Part shown: piece after piece, positions 1-9,378 of the stretch
Layout: each line of letters starts with the position of its first letter
Numbering within the stretch: the first letter of the stretch is position 1
From: Deltaproteobacteria bacterium UBA6601
Lineage (GTDB): Bacteria; Myxococcota_A; UBA796; UBA9615
NCBI GenBank assembly: GCA_002433485.1
Contig: DJIF01000103.1
Span: 9,756 to 73,755 of the forward strand
Reading direction: 5' to 3'
Length of the DNA: 64,000 nucleotides
Position numbers and translations under genes: made by a program
The notes under the pieces: generated by a model
The model's input: the letters and a program-made list of their open reading frames with translations, nothing else
Told to the model about the DNA's origin: nothing
The model's database searches: none

Positions 1-14
1 TTGAATGCAGGTCG

Positions 15-296
15 ATGAGCTACTCGAACCACGTACGCATCTGTCGTGGGCGGGACTGCGCAAAGCGTTCCGCAGTCATTGAGCAGCTGAAGGAGTCACT
101 GGCAGACTTCGGGCCGATTGGGATGGTGAAGTGTCAAGACATGTGCAAGGGACCGGTGGTCATCGTGCGTCAGGGCAAGAACCGGTTCTGGTTTAAGCGC
201 GTACGTCACGCCAGCCTTATTGAAGATCTGCGTGTTTTTATCGAAGAGGGCTCCATGACCCGACAGTTGGTTGGCTCTCTGGCCAAGAAAAAATAA
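15..296 (+). CDS. Thioredoxin-like [2Fe-2S] ferredoxin domain protein
   Basis: A 93-residue protein with the pattern of stand-alone thioredoxin-fold [2Fe-2S] ferredoxins. There are two N-terminal cysteines (C10, C15 in CRGRDC) and a second pair followed by Gly-Pro (C40, C44 in CQDMCKGP). The family resembles the NuoE/HoxE cluster domain and probably carries electrons in the cytoplasm; the partner is unknown. The tail is basic and ends in three lysines. The next gene, an imelysin-like lipoprotein, starts 67 bp downstream on the same strand, so co-transcription is possible. The ATG at 15 is taken as the start, but the window edge is close and an upstream start cannot be excluded. Confidence 0.75.
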   Translation: MSYSNHVRICRGRDCAKRSAVIEQLKESLADFGPIGMVKCQDMCKGPVVIVRQGKNRFWFKRVRHASLIEDLRVFIEEGSMTRQLVGSLAKKK

Positions 297-363
297 GCCA
301 AAGGATTACTGCCAAATGATCTGCTCTGTTTCAACTCTATGCAGCGCTCAGGCGGACCGCTCT

Positions 364-1554
364 ATGGCTAAGGCTGTGCTCACTGCTTTGACTGCATCTT
401 TGCTGTTGGTCCTGACCGGTTGCGCTGCATCTCAGGGCCCTGCAGTTCCAACGGTTGCTCCTGATGGGGGCCAGGAGCGTATGGCACTGCGTAGTGCGGT
501 TCTGCAGAACCATGCCCGGGGTGTAGCGCAGCTATGGAGCAGCAGCGCTGCCCAGGCCAGGCTTTTGCTGGAGGCCAATCAGGCTTTGGTGGAGGCGCCT
601 GATGAGCAGCGCCTGGTGCTGGCTCGTCAGGCCTGGATCAAAGCCCGACAGGCTTACTCGCCGTCTGAGGTGCTCCGTTTTCAAGGCGGACCGATCGATG
701 ATGAGGACGGGCCTGAGGGGCAGATCAACGGCTGGCCCCTTGATGAGGCCTACATAGATTATGTGGTGGATCAGCCGATGGCTGGCCTGGTTCAGGACCT
801 GAAGGGCCTGCCGGTCATCGATGCTGCATCTTTGCTACAGCGCAATGAGCAGGGCGGCGAAGAGAACATCGCCACCGGATGGCATGCCGTTGAGTTTTTG
901 CTGTGGGGGCAGGATACGAACAGTGACGGCCCTGGCACCCGCCCCTATACAGACTATCTGCCCGAGAACCCTGCTGCGTTGCGGCGGGGTGCCTATCTGA
1001 TGGCTGTGAGTAAGTTGCTGGTGGATGATCTTGCAGGGCTGGCTGGTGAGTGGACCGAAGCTGCCCCAGGTAGCTTCTCAGAGGGCTTCTTGGCCGATGA
1101 GGAGCGGGCCGTTAGAGGGATGTGGACCGGACTGGCCATGCTCGCCGGCCATGAGCTTGCCGGTGAGCGGATTGCGGTCGCCTATGAGACCCGTGATCAG
1201 GAGGATGAGCAGTCCTGCTTCTCGGACACCACTCATCTGGACATTCTGGCCAACGTACAGGGGATTCAACAGCTGTACCGAGGGACCATTGGTGGTCAGC
1301 AGGGGCCGGGGCTGCGGGAGCTGACAGCAGCTTTTGATCCCGCTCTCGCCCAGCAATTGGATGGCCAGATTGAGGTTGCCCTGAAGACTGCCGGTGAGTT
1401 GACCCCGCCTTTTGATCAGGCCATTCAGGCTGAGGACGGTAGTCCGCAGCGAAGCCAGTTGAGTCAATTGATGAGCCAGCTGGAAGCGGTTGCTCAGGGG
1501 GCGGCCCAGGCGGCCCAGGCAATGCAGCTACAGATCAACCTCGCGGGACATTGA
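364..1554 (+). CDS. Imelysin-like lipoprotein (peptidase M75 family)
   Basis: A 396-residue protein starting at ATG 364. It has a lipoprotein signal peptide (basic start, hydrophobic core, Cys after LTG), so it is probably anchored in the periplasm. The imelysin GxHxxE signature is present as GWHAVE at residues 172-177. Family members (IrpA, EfeO-like) are linked to iron acquisition rather than proven proteolysis. An upstream in-frame start at 271 would bury the signal peptide, so the internal ATG is preferred. The stop overlaps the TTG start of the two-haem protein by 4 bp, indicating translational coupling. The facing Fbp-type iron importer supports a role in iron handling. Confidence 0.85.
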   Translation: MAKAVLTALTASLLLVLTGCAASQGPAVPTVAPDGGQERMALRSAVLQNHARGVAQLWSSSAAQARLLLEANQALVEAPDEQRLVLARQAWIKARQAYSPSEVLRFQGGPIDDEDGPEGQINGWPLDEAYIDYVVDQPMAGLVQDLKGLPVIDAASLLQRNEQGGEENIATGWHAVEFLLWGQDTNSDGPGTRPYTDYLPENPAALRRGAYLMAVSKLLVDDLAGLAGEWTEAAPGSFSEGFLADEERAVRGMWTGLAMLAGHELAGERIAVAYETRDQEDEQSCFSDTTHLDILANVQGIQQLYRGTIGGQQGPGLRELTAAFDPALAQQLDGQIEVALKTAGELTPPFDQAIQAEDGSPQRSQLSQLMSQLEAVAQGAAQAAQAMQLQINLAGH

Positions 1555-2963
1555 GTCGCGCCGCTCTCCTGACGCTAGCTTGGCTGCTGGTGGTCGGCTG
1601 CGGCGGACGCCAGCTGGTGAGCACTGCAGCCGAGGCTGTTGGGGAGCTTTCTGGTTGGCAGGCCTGGGCTTTGGCAGGCGGCAGCGCGACCGTTTTTGAT
1701 GACTCTCCAAACGCTTACGCTCTGGCGCTGCGGACGCTGGATCCGGCCAGCCGCAGGGGCTTTGCCGTTGGCAACGCCTTTTTCAACGATAACTGGGTGG
1801 CTGCGCCGGCCTCGACCCTTGGTCGGGATGGCCTCGGTCCGTTGTTCAACGCGCCATCCTGCTCAACCTGTCACCTCAGAGATGGTCGGAGCCGGATGCC
1901 ATCTGGACCGGAGCGGACCCTCCAGACCGCAGTGATCCTGTTGAGTGTGCCCGGGGCCGATGGTCAAACGCTGGTGCCGCATCCGGTGTATGGCGAACAA
2001 TTGCAGCCTAAGGCGTTACCGGGCATCCCAGCTGAGGTGGACCCGCGGGTGAGCTGGCTGGAACAGGCCGGTCAGTTTGATGATGGCAGCCCTTTTAGTT
2101 TGCGGTCGCCGCAGCTGCAGCTGCGCTCTTTGGGTTACGGCCCCCTGCCTGCTCAGGCTCGGCTCTCGTTGCGTGTGGCGCCGGCGGTGTTTGGACTGGG
2201 CCTGCTGGAGGCGGTACCCAAGCAGGACATCATTGCCTGGGCCGATCCTGAGGATCGTAATCAGGACGGTATTTCTGGACGTCCTCGGCAGCTGTGGGAT
2301 CACAGCACGGGCCAGCAGCGGCTCGGCCGTTTCGGCTGGAAAGCGCGCAATGCCAGCCTTCGTCAGCAGGCAGCTGGAGCGTTCTCTGAGGACATTGGCA
2401 TCAGCTCTCCGCTTCATCCCAGGGAAGTGCCTACCGCTGCCCAGGAGCTTGCCATGCAGGCCGCCAGCGGCGGCAGCCCTGAGGTGGATGATCACAAGTT
2501 GGATCGGGTGGCACTCTACCTGAAGGGTCTGGCCGTTCCAGCTCGCAAGGTCGCCGATCTAGAACAACTAGAAGCGGGCAGTGAGCTGTTTGCTGCGTTG
2601 GGCTGCGCTGCCTGTCATCGTCCGTCCATGCGTACTCGCAGTGATGCTGAGCCAGCGGCGCTGGCCGACCAGTTGATCTGGCCCTATACGGACTTGTTGT
2701 TGCATGACATGGGTGAGGGTCTCGCTGATCACAAGCCTTCGGGCAACGCATCGGGTCGTGAGTGGCGGACTCCGCCGTTGTGGGGGTTGCGGTTGTTGCC
2801 GGTGGTGAGCGGTCACGAGCAGTTGCTCCATGACGGTCGCGCCCGCAACGTGGAAGAGGCCATCTTGTGGCATGGCGGTGAGGCCGAGGCGGCGCAGCGC
2901 GCTTATCGAGCCCTGCCTGCCGCGGACAGGACCACCTTGCTGGCCTTCCTGAGGCAGCTTTAG
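1551..2963 (+). CDS. Two-haem c-type oxidoreductase lipoprotein (DUF1111 family)
   Basis: A 470-residue exported protein with a lipobox cysteine near residue 17 and two c-type haem motifs, CSTCH at 104-108 and CAACH at 352-356. Overall it resembles the 'thiol oxidoreductase'/DUF1111 family, distantly related to di-haem cytochrome c peroxidases. Family members often sit next to imelysin genes, as here. It probably performs periplasmic redox chemistry, for example on iron, but the substrate is not established. Translation appears to start at a TTG that overlaps the imelysin stop codon. It converges on the fbpC-like gene with a 4-bp overlap of coding ends. Confidence 0.82.
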   Translation: MSRAALLTLAWLLVVGCGGRQLVSTAAEAVGELSGWQAWALAGGSATVFDDSPNAYALALRTLDPASRRGFAVGNAFFNDNWVAAPASTLGRDGLGPLFNAPSCSTCHLRDGRSRMPSGPERTLQTAVILLSVPGADGQTLVPHPVYGEQLQPKALPGIPAEVDPRVSWLEQAGQFDDGSPFSLRSPQLQLRSLGYGPLPAQARLSLRVAPAVFGLGLLEAVPKQDIIAWADPEDRNQDGISGRPRQLWDHSTGQQRLGRFGWKARNASLRQQAAGAFSEDIGISSPLHPREVPTAAQELAMQAASGGSPEVDDHKLDRVALYLKGLAVPARKVADLEQLEAGSELFAALGCAACHRPSMRTRSDAEPAALADQLIWPYTDLLLHDMGEGLADHKPSGNASGREWRTPPLWGLRLLPVVSGHEQLLHDGRARNVEEAILWHGGEAEAAQRAYRALPAADRTTLLAFLRQL

Positions 2964-3943
2964 CGCGGCTGGTTGGGCGCGATCCGCTCGGTCTGGAACT
3001 GAACTTCGCCCCGCGCGCCTACTGCAGGTGGGTTCTCGGGCCCCTGATCAATGAGCAGGCTACCCTGGCTCGTTTCGACCTCCAGCTCCCAGCCGCCGCC
3101 ACAGTAGCGGCGTGCGGTGACGCGCGCCTGTCCATCATCAGCCGAGACGAATGAGGCCTCTTCAGGGCGTACCAGGAGGCAGGTCTGGGGACTGTGTTGG
3201 AGCACGGAGACGCGCCCGGTAAGTTGGGCAACGGTGACGCTGTTCGGGCTGTTGTACACCTGCTCGGGGGCATCGATTTGCAACAGAGTGCTGGGCCCGG
3301 GTGCGGTTGCTCCGAGCACCGCTACCCGGTGCGAGAGGCCAAGGGCTTCTTCTCGATCATGGGTAACCAGCAGGCCGCCGACCCCCTCGCGGGCGAGGAT
3401 CTCTACGACCTGTCGTCCTACTTGAAAGCGGAGCGGACCGTCGAGGTTGGCGAAGGGCTCGTCGAGGAGCAGCAGGCTGGGGCGTGGGGCCAGGGCGCGA
3501 GCCAGTGCGACGCGCTGTTGTTGTCCCCCAGAGAGTTCACCGGGGCGCCGTTCACCCAGGCCATTTAGGCCTATCAGCTCTAGCAGTTCGTGGATCCGTT
3601 GAGTGGCGTTGGTCGCGCGGTGCAGGCCGAAGCCGATGTTGTCGGCGACGCTCAGGTGGGGGAAGAGTGCATAGTCCTGGAACATCATTCCGACCCGTCG
3701 CTGCTCTGCTGGGAGCTTTTCCTGACCGTCTCTGGCGACCTCAGCTCCGTTGATAAGAACGGTTCCCTGGGTTGGCGTGACGAAGCCGGCGGCGGCTCGT
3801 AGCAGGGTGCTCTTACCGGAGCCTGATGCCCCGAGAATCGAGACCAGCTCGCCGGCAGCGACCGAGAGTGAAACCTCTTGGAAGACTGCCGGCCCCGAGT
3901 AGCTGTGACCGACGGAGCGAAAGGAAAGGGGTTCAGTGGGCAT
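2960..3943 (-). CDS. fbpC: Ferric iron ABC transporter, ATP-binding protein (FbpC-like)
   Basis: A 327-residue ABC ATPase. It has a Walker A motif (GASGSGKST), Q-loop, signature ([15 protein letters not shown]), Walker B ([12 protein letters not shown]) and a C-terminal regulatory extension of the FbpC/PotA type. It would power import of Fe3+ delivered by the neighbouring binding protein and permease. The ATG at 3943 is chosen because a longer reading would run deep into the permease gene; with this start the overlap is 11 bp. The substrate assignment rests mainly on the binding protein; thiamine- or polyamine-type importers are the alternatives. Confidence 0.85.
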   Translation of the reverse strand: MPTEPLSFRSVGHSYSGPAVFQEVSLSVAAGELVSILGASGSGKSTLLRAAAGFVTPTQGTVLINGAEVARDGQEKLPAEQRRVGMMFQDYALFPHLSVADNIGFGLHRATNATQRIHELLELIGLNGLGERRPGELSGGQQQRVALARALAPRPSLLLLDEPFANLDGPLRFQVGRQVVEILAREGVGGLLVTHDREEALGLSHRVAVLGATAPGPSTLLQIDAPEQVYNSPNSVTVAQLTGRVSVLQHSPQTCLLVRPEEASFVSADDGQARVTARRYCGGGWELEVETSQGSLLIDQGPENPPAVGARGEVQFQTERIAPNQPR

Positions 3944-5537
3944 AGCGTCTCCAACGGCTGAGAGCGGCCTGGACGCCGAGCGCTGCTGCCAGCAGCAGCA
4001 AGCCTGCAAGTCCCACATCCGGGAGAGAGGCTTCGCTCTGACCGTCGAAGATCCGGTAGGCGAGGGTCTGCTTGCCTGCTGGGAGCAGCATCAAGGTCAC
4101 CGGAAGTTCTTTGGCCACGGCGATGAACAGGAGCATGTAGGCAGCCAGCATTCCCGGAGCCATTGAAGGCAGCCATACCGTACGGATGCGGCGCAAGGTG
4201 TCTGCTCCCAGCGAGCGGGCAGCGTCCACCAGCCGGGTATCTACCTGAACAATGGCTGGCTTGGCCGCGGCATAGCCCTGAGAAAGGAAGCGCATTATGT
4301 AGCCGAGCAGCAGGAACACGCTGCCCCCTTCCAGCCAACTCCACAGGTTCTGGCCGGCCGCTGCGATGGGTAGGTTGCGTTCCAGGTAGAGCACCAGGTG
4401 CAAGATGCCGAAGGCAAGCAGGATTCCGGGCACGCTACTGGTAGCGAAGACGCCGTGCTCGACCCAGGCGCTGTGCTTCGGCAGCCGCGAGCTCGCCGCA
4501 GCAGGGAGCAGCGCCGCTAATAGCACCAGGGCTGCGCCGAGGGTGGCGTAGGCCAGGGTCGTCAGCAAGGGAGCGCCGATGGCCGCAAAGTTTGCTTGAT
4601 GTTCGATGCCGTCGAGCACCCAGCCCATAAGGCTGGCCACCGGGATCGCGACCCCGATGCCAATCATCAGCAGGTGGCTGAGATAGGCGAGCAGGAGTGG
4701 CCAGCCCCGCAGCAGTGGCGCGGGACTGGCAGCTCGTGCTGCCCCCTGATGTCGATCCGGGTGGGCCTGCCCCTGCAGCAGTCGAATCAAGGCCAGAAGC
4801 GGCAGCGCACAGACCAGGATTCCAAGACCAATGCGGTAGGCATCGCTGGCGCCGCGCGCCTTGTAGAGCTCCCAGGTCAGGACTTCGCAGTCCAGCACCG
4901 CGACGGCCCCGAAATCGCTGACCACGTAGAGTGCTACCAGGGCCAGGGAGAAGGCCCATGTGGGCCGCAGTCGCGGCGCTGCCAGTCGGGTGAAGCGACG
5001 CCATGGCCCTGCCCCCAGCGAGCGAGCCGCCTCGTCCTCGGAAGCGGGCAGGCTGCGTAAGCTGGCGACCACCAGGAGCTGCACGTAGGGAGTGCAGCAC
5101 AGGGTCAGCACAAAGACTGATGCTGAGAATCCCATGAAGGCGCTCTGGGTTCCCAGCAGCTCACCGAGAACGCCCCGGGGAGCCAGCTCTTCGCGGAGGA
5201 TGGCTGCGAGCAGATAGCTGGGAATCACCAGTGGCAGGATCCCCAGCTGTGCAAGCAGACGAGAACCCAGGTAGCGGCTCTTGACCGTGGCCCAGGCCAG
5301 CCAGGTCCCGAGCGCGAGGGACAGGCCCGAGACCAGTAGCGCGAGTGCGAGAGTGCGGCCGATAAGTGGCAGCAGTCGGGAAAAGCTCACGGGAGGGGGT
5401 GTCACCAGACCGGTGGGCTGGCCCGCAGACATCACCATGCCCAGGACCGGAAGCAGCACCAGACAGATCACGACCCCCGCGCCGATCAGCAGCAGGCGCC
5501 TCAATAGCGTGTCTGACAGAGGGCTACTGGAGGCCAA
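3933..5537 (-). CDS. fbpB: Ferric iron ABC transporter, fused permease (FbpB-like)
   Basis: A 534-residue inner-membrane protein made of two homologous permease halves, each with multiple hydrophobic helices and an EAA-type loop (SEDEAARSLGAGPWRRF and VDAARSLGADTLRRI) that contacts the ATPase. This duplicated layout and length are typical of FbpB/HitB ferric-iron permeases. It lies between the binding-protein gene (14-bp overlap) and the ATPase gene (11-bp overlap), so the three form a tightly coupled operon. Confidence 0.85.
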   Translation of the reverse strand: MASSSPLSDTLLRRLLLIGAGVVICLVLLPVLGMVMSAGQPTGLVTPPPVSFSRLLPLIGRTLALALLVSGLSLALGTWLAWATVKSRYLGSRLLAQLGILPLVIPSYLLAAILREELAPRGVLGELLGTQSAFMGFSASVFVLTLCCTPYVQLLVVASLRSLPASEDEAARSLGAGPWRRFTRLAAPRLRPTWAFSLALVALYVVSDFGAVAVLDCEVLTWELYKARGASDAYRIGLGILVCALPLLALIRLLQGQAHPDRHQGAARAASPAPLLRGWPLLLAYLSHLLMIGIGVAIPVASLMGWVLDGIEHQANFAAIGAPLLTTLAYATLGAALVLLAALLPAAASSRLPKHSAWVEHGVFATSSVPGILLAFGILHLVLYLERNLPIAAAGQNLWSWLEGGSVFLLLGYIMRFLSQGYAAAKPAIVQVDTRLVDAARSLGADTLRRIRTVWLPSMAPGMLAAYMLLFIAVAKELPVTLMLLPAGKQTLAYRIFDGQSEASLPDVGLAGLLLLAAALGVQAALSRWRRYAH

Positions 5538-6603
5538 GATCTCGAAGCAGGGTCAGTGTGCCCGAGAGATCGGTCAGATGCGTCTGATCAGCACGCACCA
5601 TGTTGGCGTCAATGGGAGGTACGTCCTTGTGCAGCGCAATTCCGGCAACCGTGGGGTACTCAAAGGTCTGGTTGGCGAAGTAGCTCTGCGCGGTGTCGCT
5701 GAGCAGGAAGTCCACCAGCTTCTGAGCTGCATCCTGATTGTTGCTGTGGGCGACGATGGCGACTCCGCTCAGCATCATCAGGTTGCCGGCGTCACCGGCG
5801 CTGGGAAACGAATAGTTGGCGGCCTGCAGCTCGGGGTTGGCAGCGCGGAGCTTGTGCAGATAGTAGTGATTGACCCAGCCCACCTCGATCTCGCCATTGG
5901 AGACTGCTTTCACCTGGGGCGAATTCTTCGGGTATACGATGGGCTCCGCGGCCTTCATTGCAGTGAGCCAGGTCCGGGTCTTGTCTTCTCCCCAGATGTG
6001 CCGAAGCGCTGAAACATGAGCCTGGTAGGAGCCATTTCCCGGCGCCCAGCCCAGTCGAGCCTTGCCGGCCATTTGGGGCAGCTCTGCGAGGGTCTTTGGC
6101 AGGTCTTCTGCCTGGACTCGCTCTGGGCTGTACACCAGTACTCGAGCCCGCCCGCTGGTAGCGACCCAGTTGCCGGCTGCATCGCGGTGGTGCTCAGGGA
6201 CCTTGGCCAGGGTTGCTTCCGGCAAATTGCTTAGATGCCCCCCGGCGCCCAGCGCACCGAGCCAGCCTGAGTCCTGGGCGAAGAACAGATCGGCTTTGGT
6301 CTGGGCGCCTTCGCTGGCGATTCGGTTGGCCAGGGTCTCGGTGCTCTTCTCATAGCGCACATCCACCTGAATGCCGCTTTGTTTGGTGAAGGTCTCCAGC
6401 AGTGGTTCGACCAGCACCGCACCGCGCCCCGAGTAGACCACAAGTCGCTTGCTCTCGGCCGGCTCTGGTGCTGCTTTGTCGCTCGCAGGCTGGGCTGGCT
6501 GCGGCTCGGTGCTTGCGGTGTCCTGCTGACAAGATGAGAGGCACAGCAGGCTTAGTAACGTCAGTTGGAGGACGCAGAAGTTCCATGATCGAAACAGGCG
6601 CAT
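5524..6603 (-). CDS. fbpA: Ferric iron-binding lipoprotein of ABC importer (FbpA/FutA-like)
   Basis: A 359-residue solute-binding protein with a lipoprotein signal peptide (Cys after LCLSS) and a mature start VVYSGRG typical of family 1 iron-binding proteins. The paired tyrosines in NHYYLHK match the Fe3+-coordinating Tyr-Tyr of FbpA/FutA. It should capture ferric iron in the periplasm for the downstream permease and ATPase. A good ribosome binding site (AAGGAGA) precedes the ATG at 6603. No convincing Fur box is visible in the 120 bp upstream, which is unusual for a ferric importer; control could be atypical or use a diverged site. Confidence 0.87.
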   Translation of the reverse strand: MRLFRSWNFCVLQLTLLSLLCLSSCQQDTASTEPQPAQPASDKAAPEPAESKRLVVYSGRGAVLVEPLLETFTKQSGIQVDVRYEKSTETLANRIASEGAQTKADLFFAQDSGWLGALGAGGHLSNLPEATLAKVPEHHRDAAGNWVATSGRARVLVYSPERVQAEDLPKTLAELPQMAGKARLGWAPGNGSYQAHVSALRHIWGEDKTRTWLTAMKAAEPIVYPKNSPQVKAVSNGEIEVGWVNHYYLHKLRAANPELQAANYSFPSAGDAGNLMMLSGVAIVAHSNNQDAAQKLVDFLLSDTAQSYFANQTFEYPTVAGIALHKDVPPIDANMVRADQTHLTDLSGTLTLLRDLGLQ

Positions 6604-6744
6604 CGGTACTCTTCTCCTTAGATTGCGCGAGCAACATCGCCTTGATTAAGCGAGCGACATGGTACACGACCTTAAGCTCGGAATAATCCGCCTGTGACCA
6701 TCTTGTCGTAGTGCTCAGTTAAGCTGGTGGGCTTGGAGGTGCTG

Positions 6745-9258
6745 ATGAGGGTCCTGGAACGTTCGGTTTTGGCTGTGCTGTGCTTGGTGCTCTGGTCTGG
6801 TTGTACAGCATCGGAGCCCTGCCCCGATGGCCAGGGGATGCGAAGTGATGGTGTCTGTGCTGCTTTGGCACTGGACGATATTGATGGTGGGGGAGACCTC
6901 GCTGGCCCTTCGGGGGAGTCGTCCTGTGATGATGGACAGGACAATGATCAAGATGGCTTTGTTGACTGCGATGATCAGGATTGCTGGGACCGTCCTGAGT
7001 GTCCGTCCGGCGATGACGATGACTCAGCGGCAAGCGATGACCAGCCAGAGGATGATGACAGCCCGCCTTGTACGGATCTTGATGGCGATAACTGGTGCGT
7101 TGAGGAGGGCGACTGCGATGATACCAGTGTGCAGGTCAATCCGACTGCGGTGGAACTGTGCGATTCCATTGATAACGACTGCAACGGCTTTATCGATGAA
7201 TCTGCCGTGGATGTGTCTGTCTGGTATCTCGACGCGGACGAGGATGGCTATGGTGCTGCGCACCTGTCGGTAGATGCCTGTGTGGCTCCAGCTGGCTATG
7301 TGGCTAATGGTGATGACTGCGACGACCTGAACCATGGAGCCTATCCCGGGGCCCTTGAGGTCTGCGACCAGCTCGACAACAACTGTGATGGAGTGATTGA
7401 TGAAGGCAGCGCAGCTGCCGCGACCTGGTTCGGTGATGCGGATGGGGACGGCTATGGCAATCCGGCCGTAACGGTCGTCGCTTGCCAGGCCCCTTCGGGC
7501 TATGTGGCCGACAGCTCTGATTGTCAGGACCTCGATCCGCTGTCCAATCCAGCCGCCACTGAGGTCTGTGACGAAGTGGACAACAACTGCGATGGTGGCA
7601 TTGATGAAGGTGTGGCGACTCCACCTACCTGGTATGCCGACGCAGATGGTGATTCCTTTGGTAACGCTGCGGTGTTCGTATCCAGCTGCACTGCGCCCTT
7701 TGGGACCGTTGCCGCCAGTGGCGACTGTGATGATCTGGACGCGACCAGCTTCCCGGGAGGAACAGAGGTCTGCGATGGCGCCGACAACGATTGCAACAGT
7801 CAGATCGATGAGGGAGTTACGACGACCTTCTACGCCGACACCGATGGTGATGGTTATGGCGATCCTGGCGGCCCATTCTCAGCCTGTTTTCTATCGGGCG
7901 CCGCCAGCACAAACAGTCTTGACTGCAATGATGGGGCGCCTTCGGCCCATCCCGGTGGTGTTGAAGTCTGTGATGGTCTCGACAATGACTGCGATGGTAA
8001 CTCTGACAACGACGCGCTTGATGCCGCTACCTGGTACCTGGATGCAGATGGGGATAGCTACGGTGACCCTGCCACCGAGGCGAGCACCTGTAGCCCGCCT
8101 GCCGGCAGTGTCACCAACGGTGCCGACTGCAATGATGTGATCGGTTCTGGGGAAGCCATTAACCCCTCGCAGAGCGAACTGTGCGACAGCCAGGATAATG
8201 ACTGTGATGGTGACGTTGACGAAGCTGCGCTAGACGCCACCAGCTGGTTTGTTGATGCCGATGATGATGACTACGGTGCCGCCGGTAGTGTGGCGCAGCT
8301 GTCCTGCACTCAACCCAATGGCACCGTTAGCAACTCGCTGGATTGTGATGACCAGAACCCTGGCGCGAATCCCGATGAACTGGAGCTCTGCGACGGTCTC
8401 GACAACAACTGTGACGCCGAGATCGATGAGGGGCAACTCGGTCAGGGGGCGAGCTGCGCGGCGCAGCATTGTCAGGGTGTGTTGCAGTCAGCTCCTGCTG
8501 CCGCCGATGGCGTCTATTGGATCGACCCCGATGGTAACGGCGCTTTTGAGACCTTGTGCGACATGACAACGGCTGGCGGAGGCTGGACCCTGGTGATGAC
8601 GCTGGTTGATGACAACCGGCAATTGAGCAACTGGGATGTTGGCAATCAGTGGAACTACCCCGGTCAGAACCGCTGGACTGACCAGAGCACCTTCGGCAGC
8701 CTTAGTGCCAGCACCACAGCTCGCACTGGCGACTATAAGAATCGGGCCTATTGGGCGGTTACCGCTAGCGACACACTGATGGCACATGTTCCCAATGGCA
8801 CCGCTACGACCGATGCGCTCGATGCAGCCCTCTACCTCTATTACAGCACCAGCGGCTTCCTGAGCGGTAAGGGAGGCTCCTTGCGTGAGCTGTTCTTGAC
8901 CCATCACCCCATGGAGGGCATCGGTAACTCTCAGCATGGCCTGAAGGTTGATATGACCTATGCGGTTGGCACAGCAAGCTCCCTGCACGGTCGTCAGAAG
9001 ACCAGAAGCCGCGATGAGACCGATGCCGGGGGCGTTACCTTTACGGTTTCCAATAGTGAGGGGACCAAGGCCGCCATGTGTCCGGTGAAATATAAGAGTG
9101 GTTACACTAACACCGAACACAGCTGTGTGGGTGGTATCGGCGCCACTCAGGGGCGCGGCCAGGGGGGCTGGGGCAACCTCAATGAGTGGAACTACGACAG
9201 CAACTGGGGCTTCGATTCCACCATGCAGAGCACGACCTGGATGACCTTTGTGCGCTAG
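6745..9258 (+). CDS. MopE-repeat lipoprotein with fibrinogen-like C-terminal domain (paralogue 1)
   Basis: An 837-residue exported lipoprotein; the lipobox Cys follows LWSG. The start at ATG 6745 is favoured over an upstream GTG by a GGAGG ribosome binding site 5-6 bases before it. After an Asp-rich stretch there are seven repeats of about 50 residues of the MopE metal-binding type, each with CDD...PGA.E.CD..DN.CDG.IDEG and a WY.DADGDGYG segment. These acidic loops probably bind Ca2+ or other metals. The last ~230 residues form a fibrinogen-related domain (ETLCDMTTAGGGWTLV), as in lectin-like proteins. The role is likely surface adhesion or carbohydrate recognition. Two paralogues lie in this window. 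Confidence 0.8.
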   Translation: MRVLERSVLAVLCLVLWSGCTASEPCPDGQGMRSDGVCAALALDDIDGGGDLAGPSGESSCDDGQDNDQDGFVDCDDQDCWDRPECPSGDDDDSAASDDQPEDDDSPPCTDLDGDNWCVEEGDCDDTSVQVNPTAVELCDSIDNDCNGFIDESAVDVSVWYLDADEDGYGAAHLSVDACVAPAGYVANGDDCDDLNHGAYPGALEVCDQLDNNCDGVIDEGSAAAATWFGDADGDGYGNPAVTVVACQAPSGYVADSSDCQDLDPLSNPAATEVCDEVDNNCDGGIDEGVATPPTWYADADGDSFGNAAVFVSSCTAPFGTVAASGDCDDLDATSFPGGTEVCDGADNDCNSQIDEGVTTTFYADTDGDGYGDPGGPFSACFLSGAASTNSLDCNDGAPSAHPGGVEVCDGLDNDCDGNSDNDALDAATWYLDADGDSYGDPATEASTCSPPAGSVTNGADCNDVIGSGEAINPSQSELCDSQDNDCDGDVDEAALDATSWFVDADDDDYGAAGSVAQLSCTQPNGTVSNSLDCDDQNPGANPDELELCDGLDNNCDAEIDEGQLGQGASCAAQHCQGVLQSAPAAADGVYWIDPDGNGAFETLCDMTTAGGGWTLVMTLVDDNRQLSNWDVGNQWNYPGQNRWTDQSTFGSLSASTTARTGDYKNRAYWAVTASDTLMAHVPNGTATTDALDAALYLYYSTSGFLSGKGGSLRELFLTHHPMEGIGNSQHGLKVDMTYAVGTASSLHGRQKTRSRDETDAGGVTFTVSNSEGTKAAMCPVKYKSGYTNTEHSCVGGIGATQGRGQGGWGNLNEWNYDSNWGFDSTMQSTTWMTFVR

Positions 9259-9378
9259 TTGCAGTGGGTCGTTCAGGACCGTCGGTGGGCGCTGACGAGG
9301 AAAGCTAGCCCTGCTCATCAGGTCTCGCTGAGACCTTGGCCGCTGGCCAGAACCGGTCGATGCGGCTTATTCTCACTT

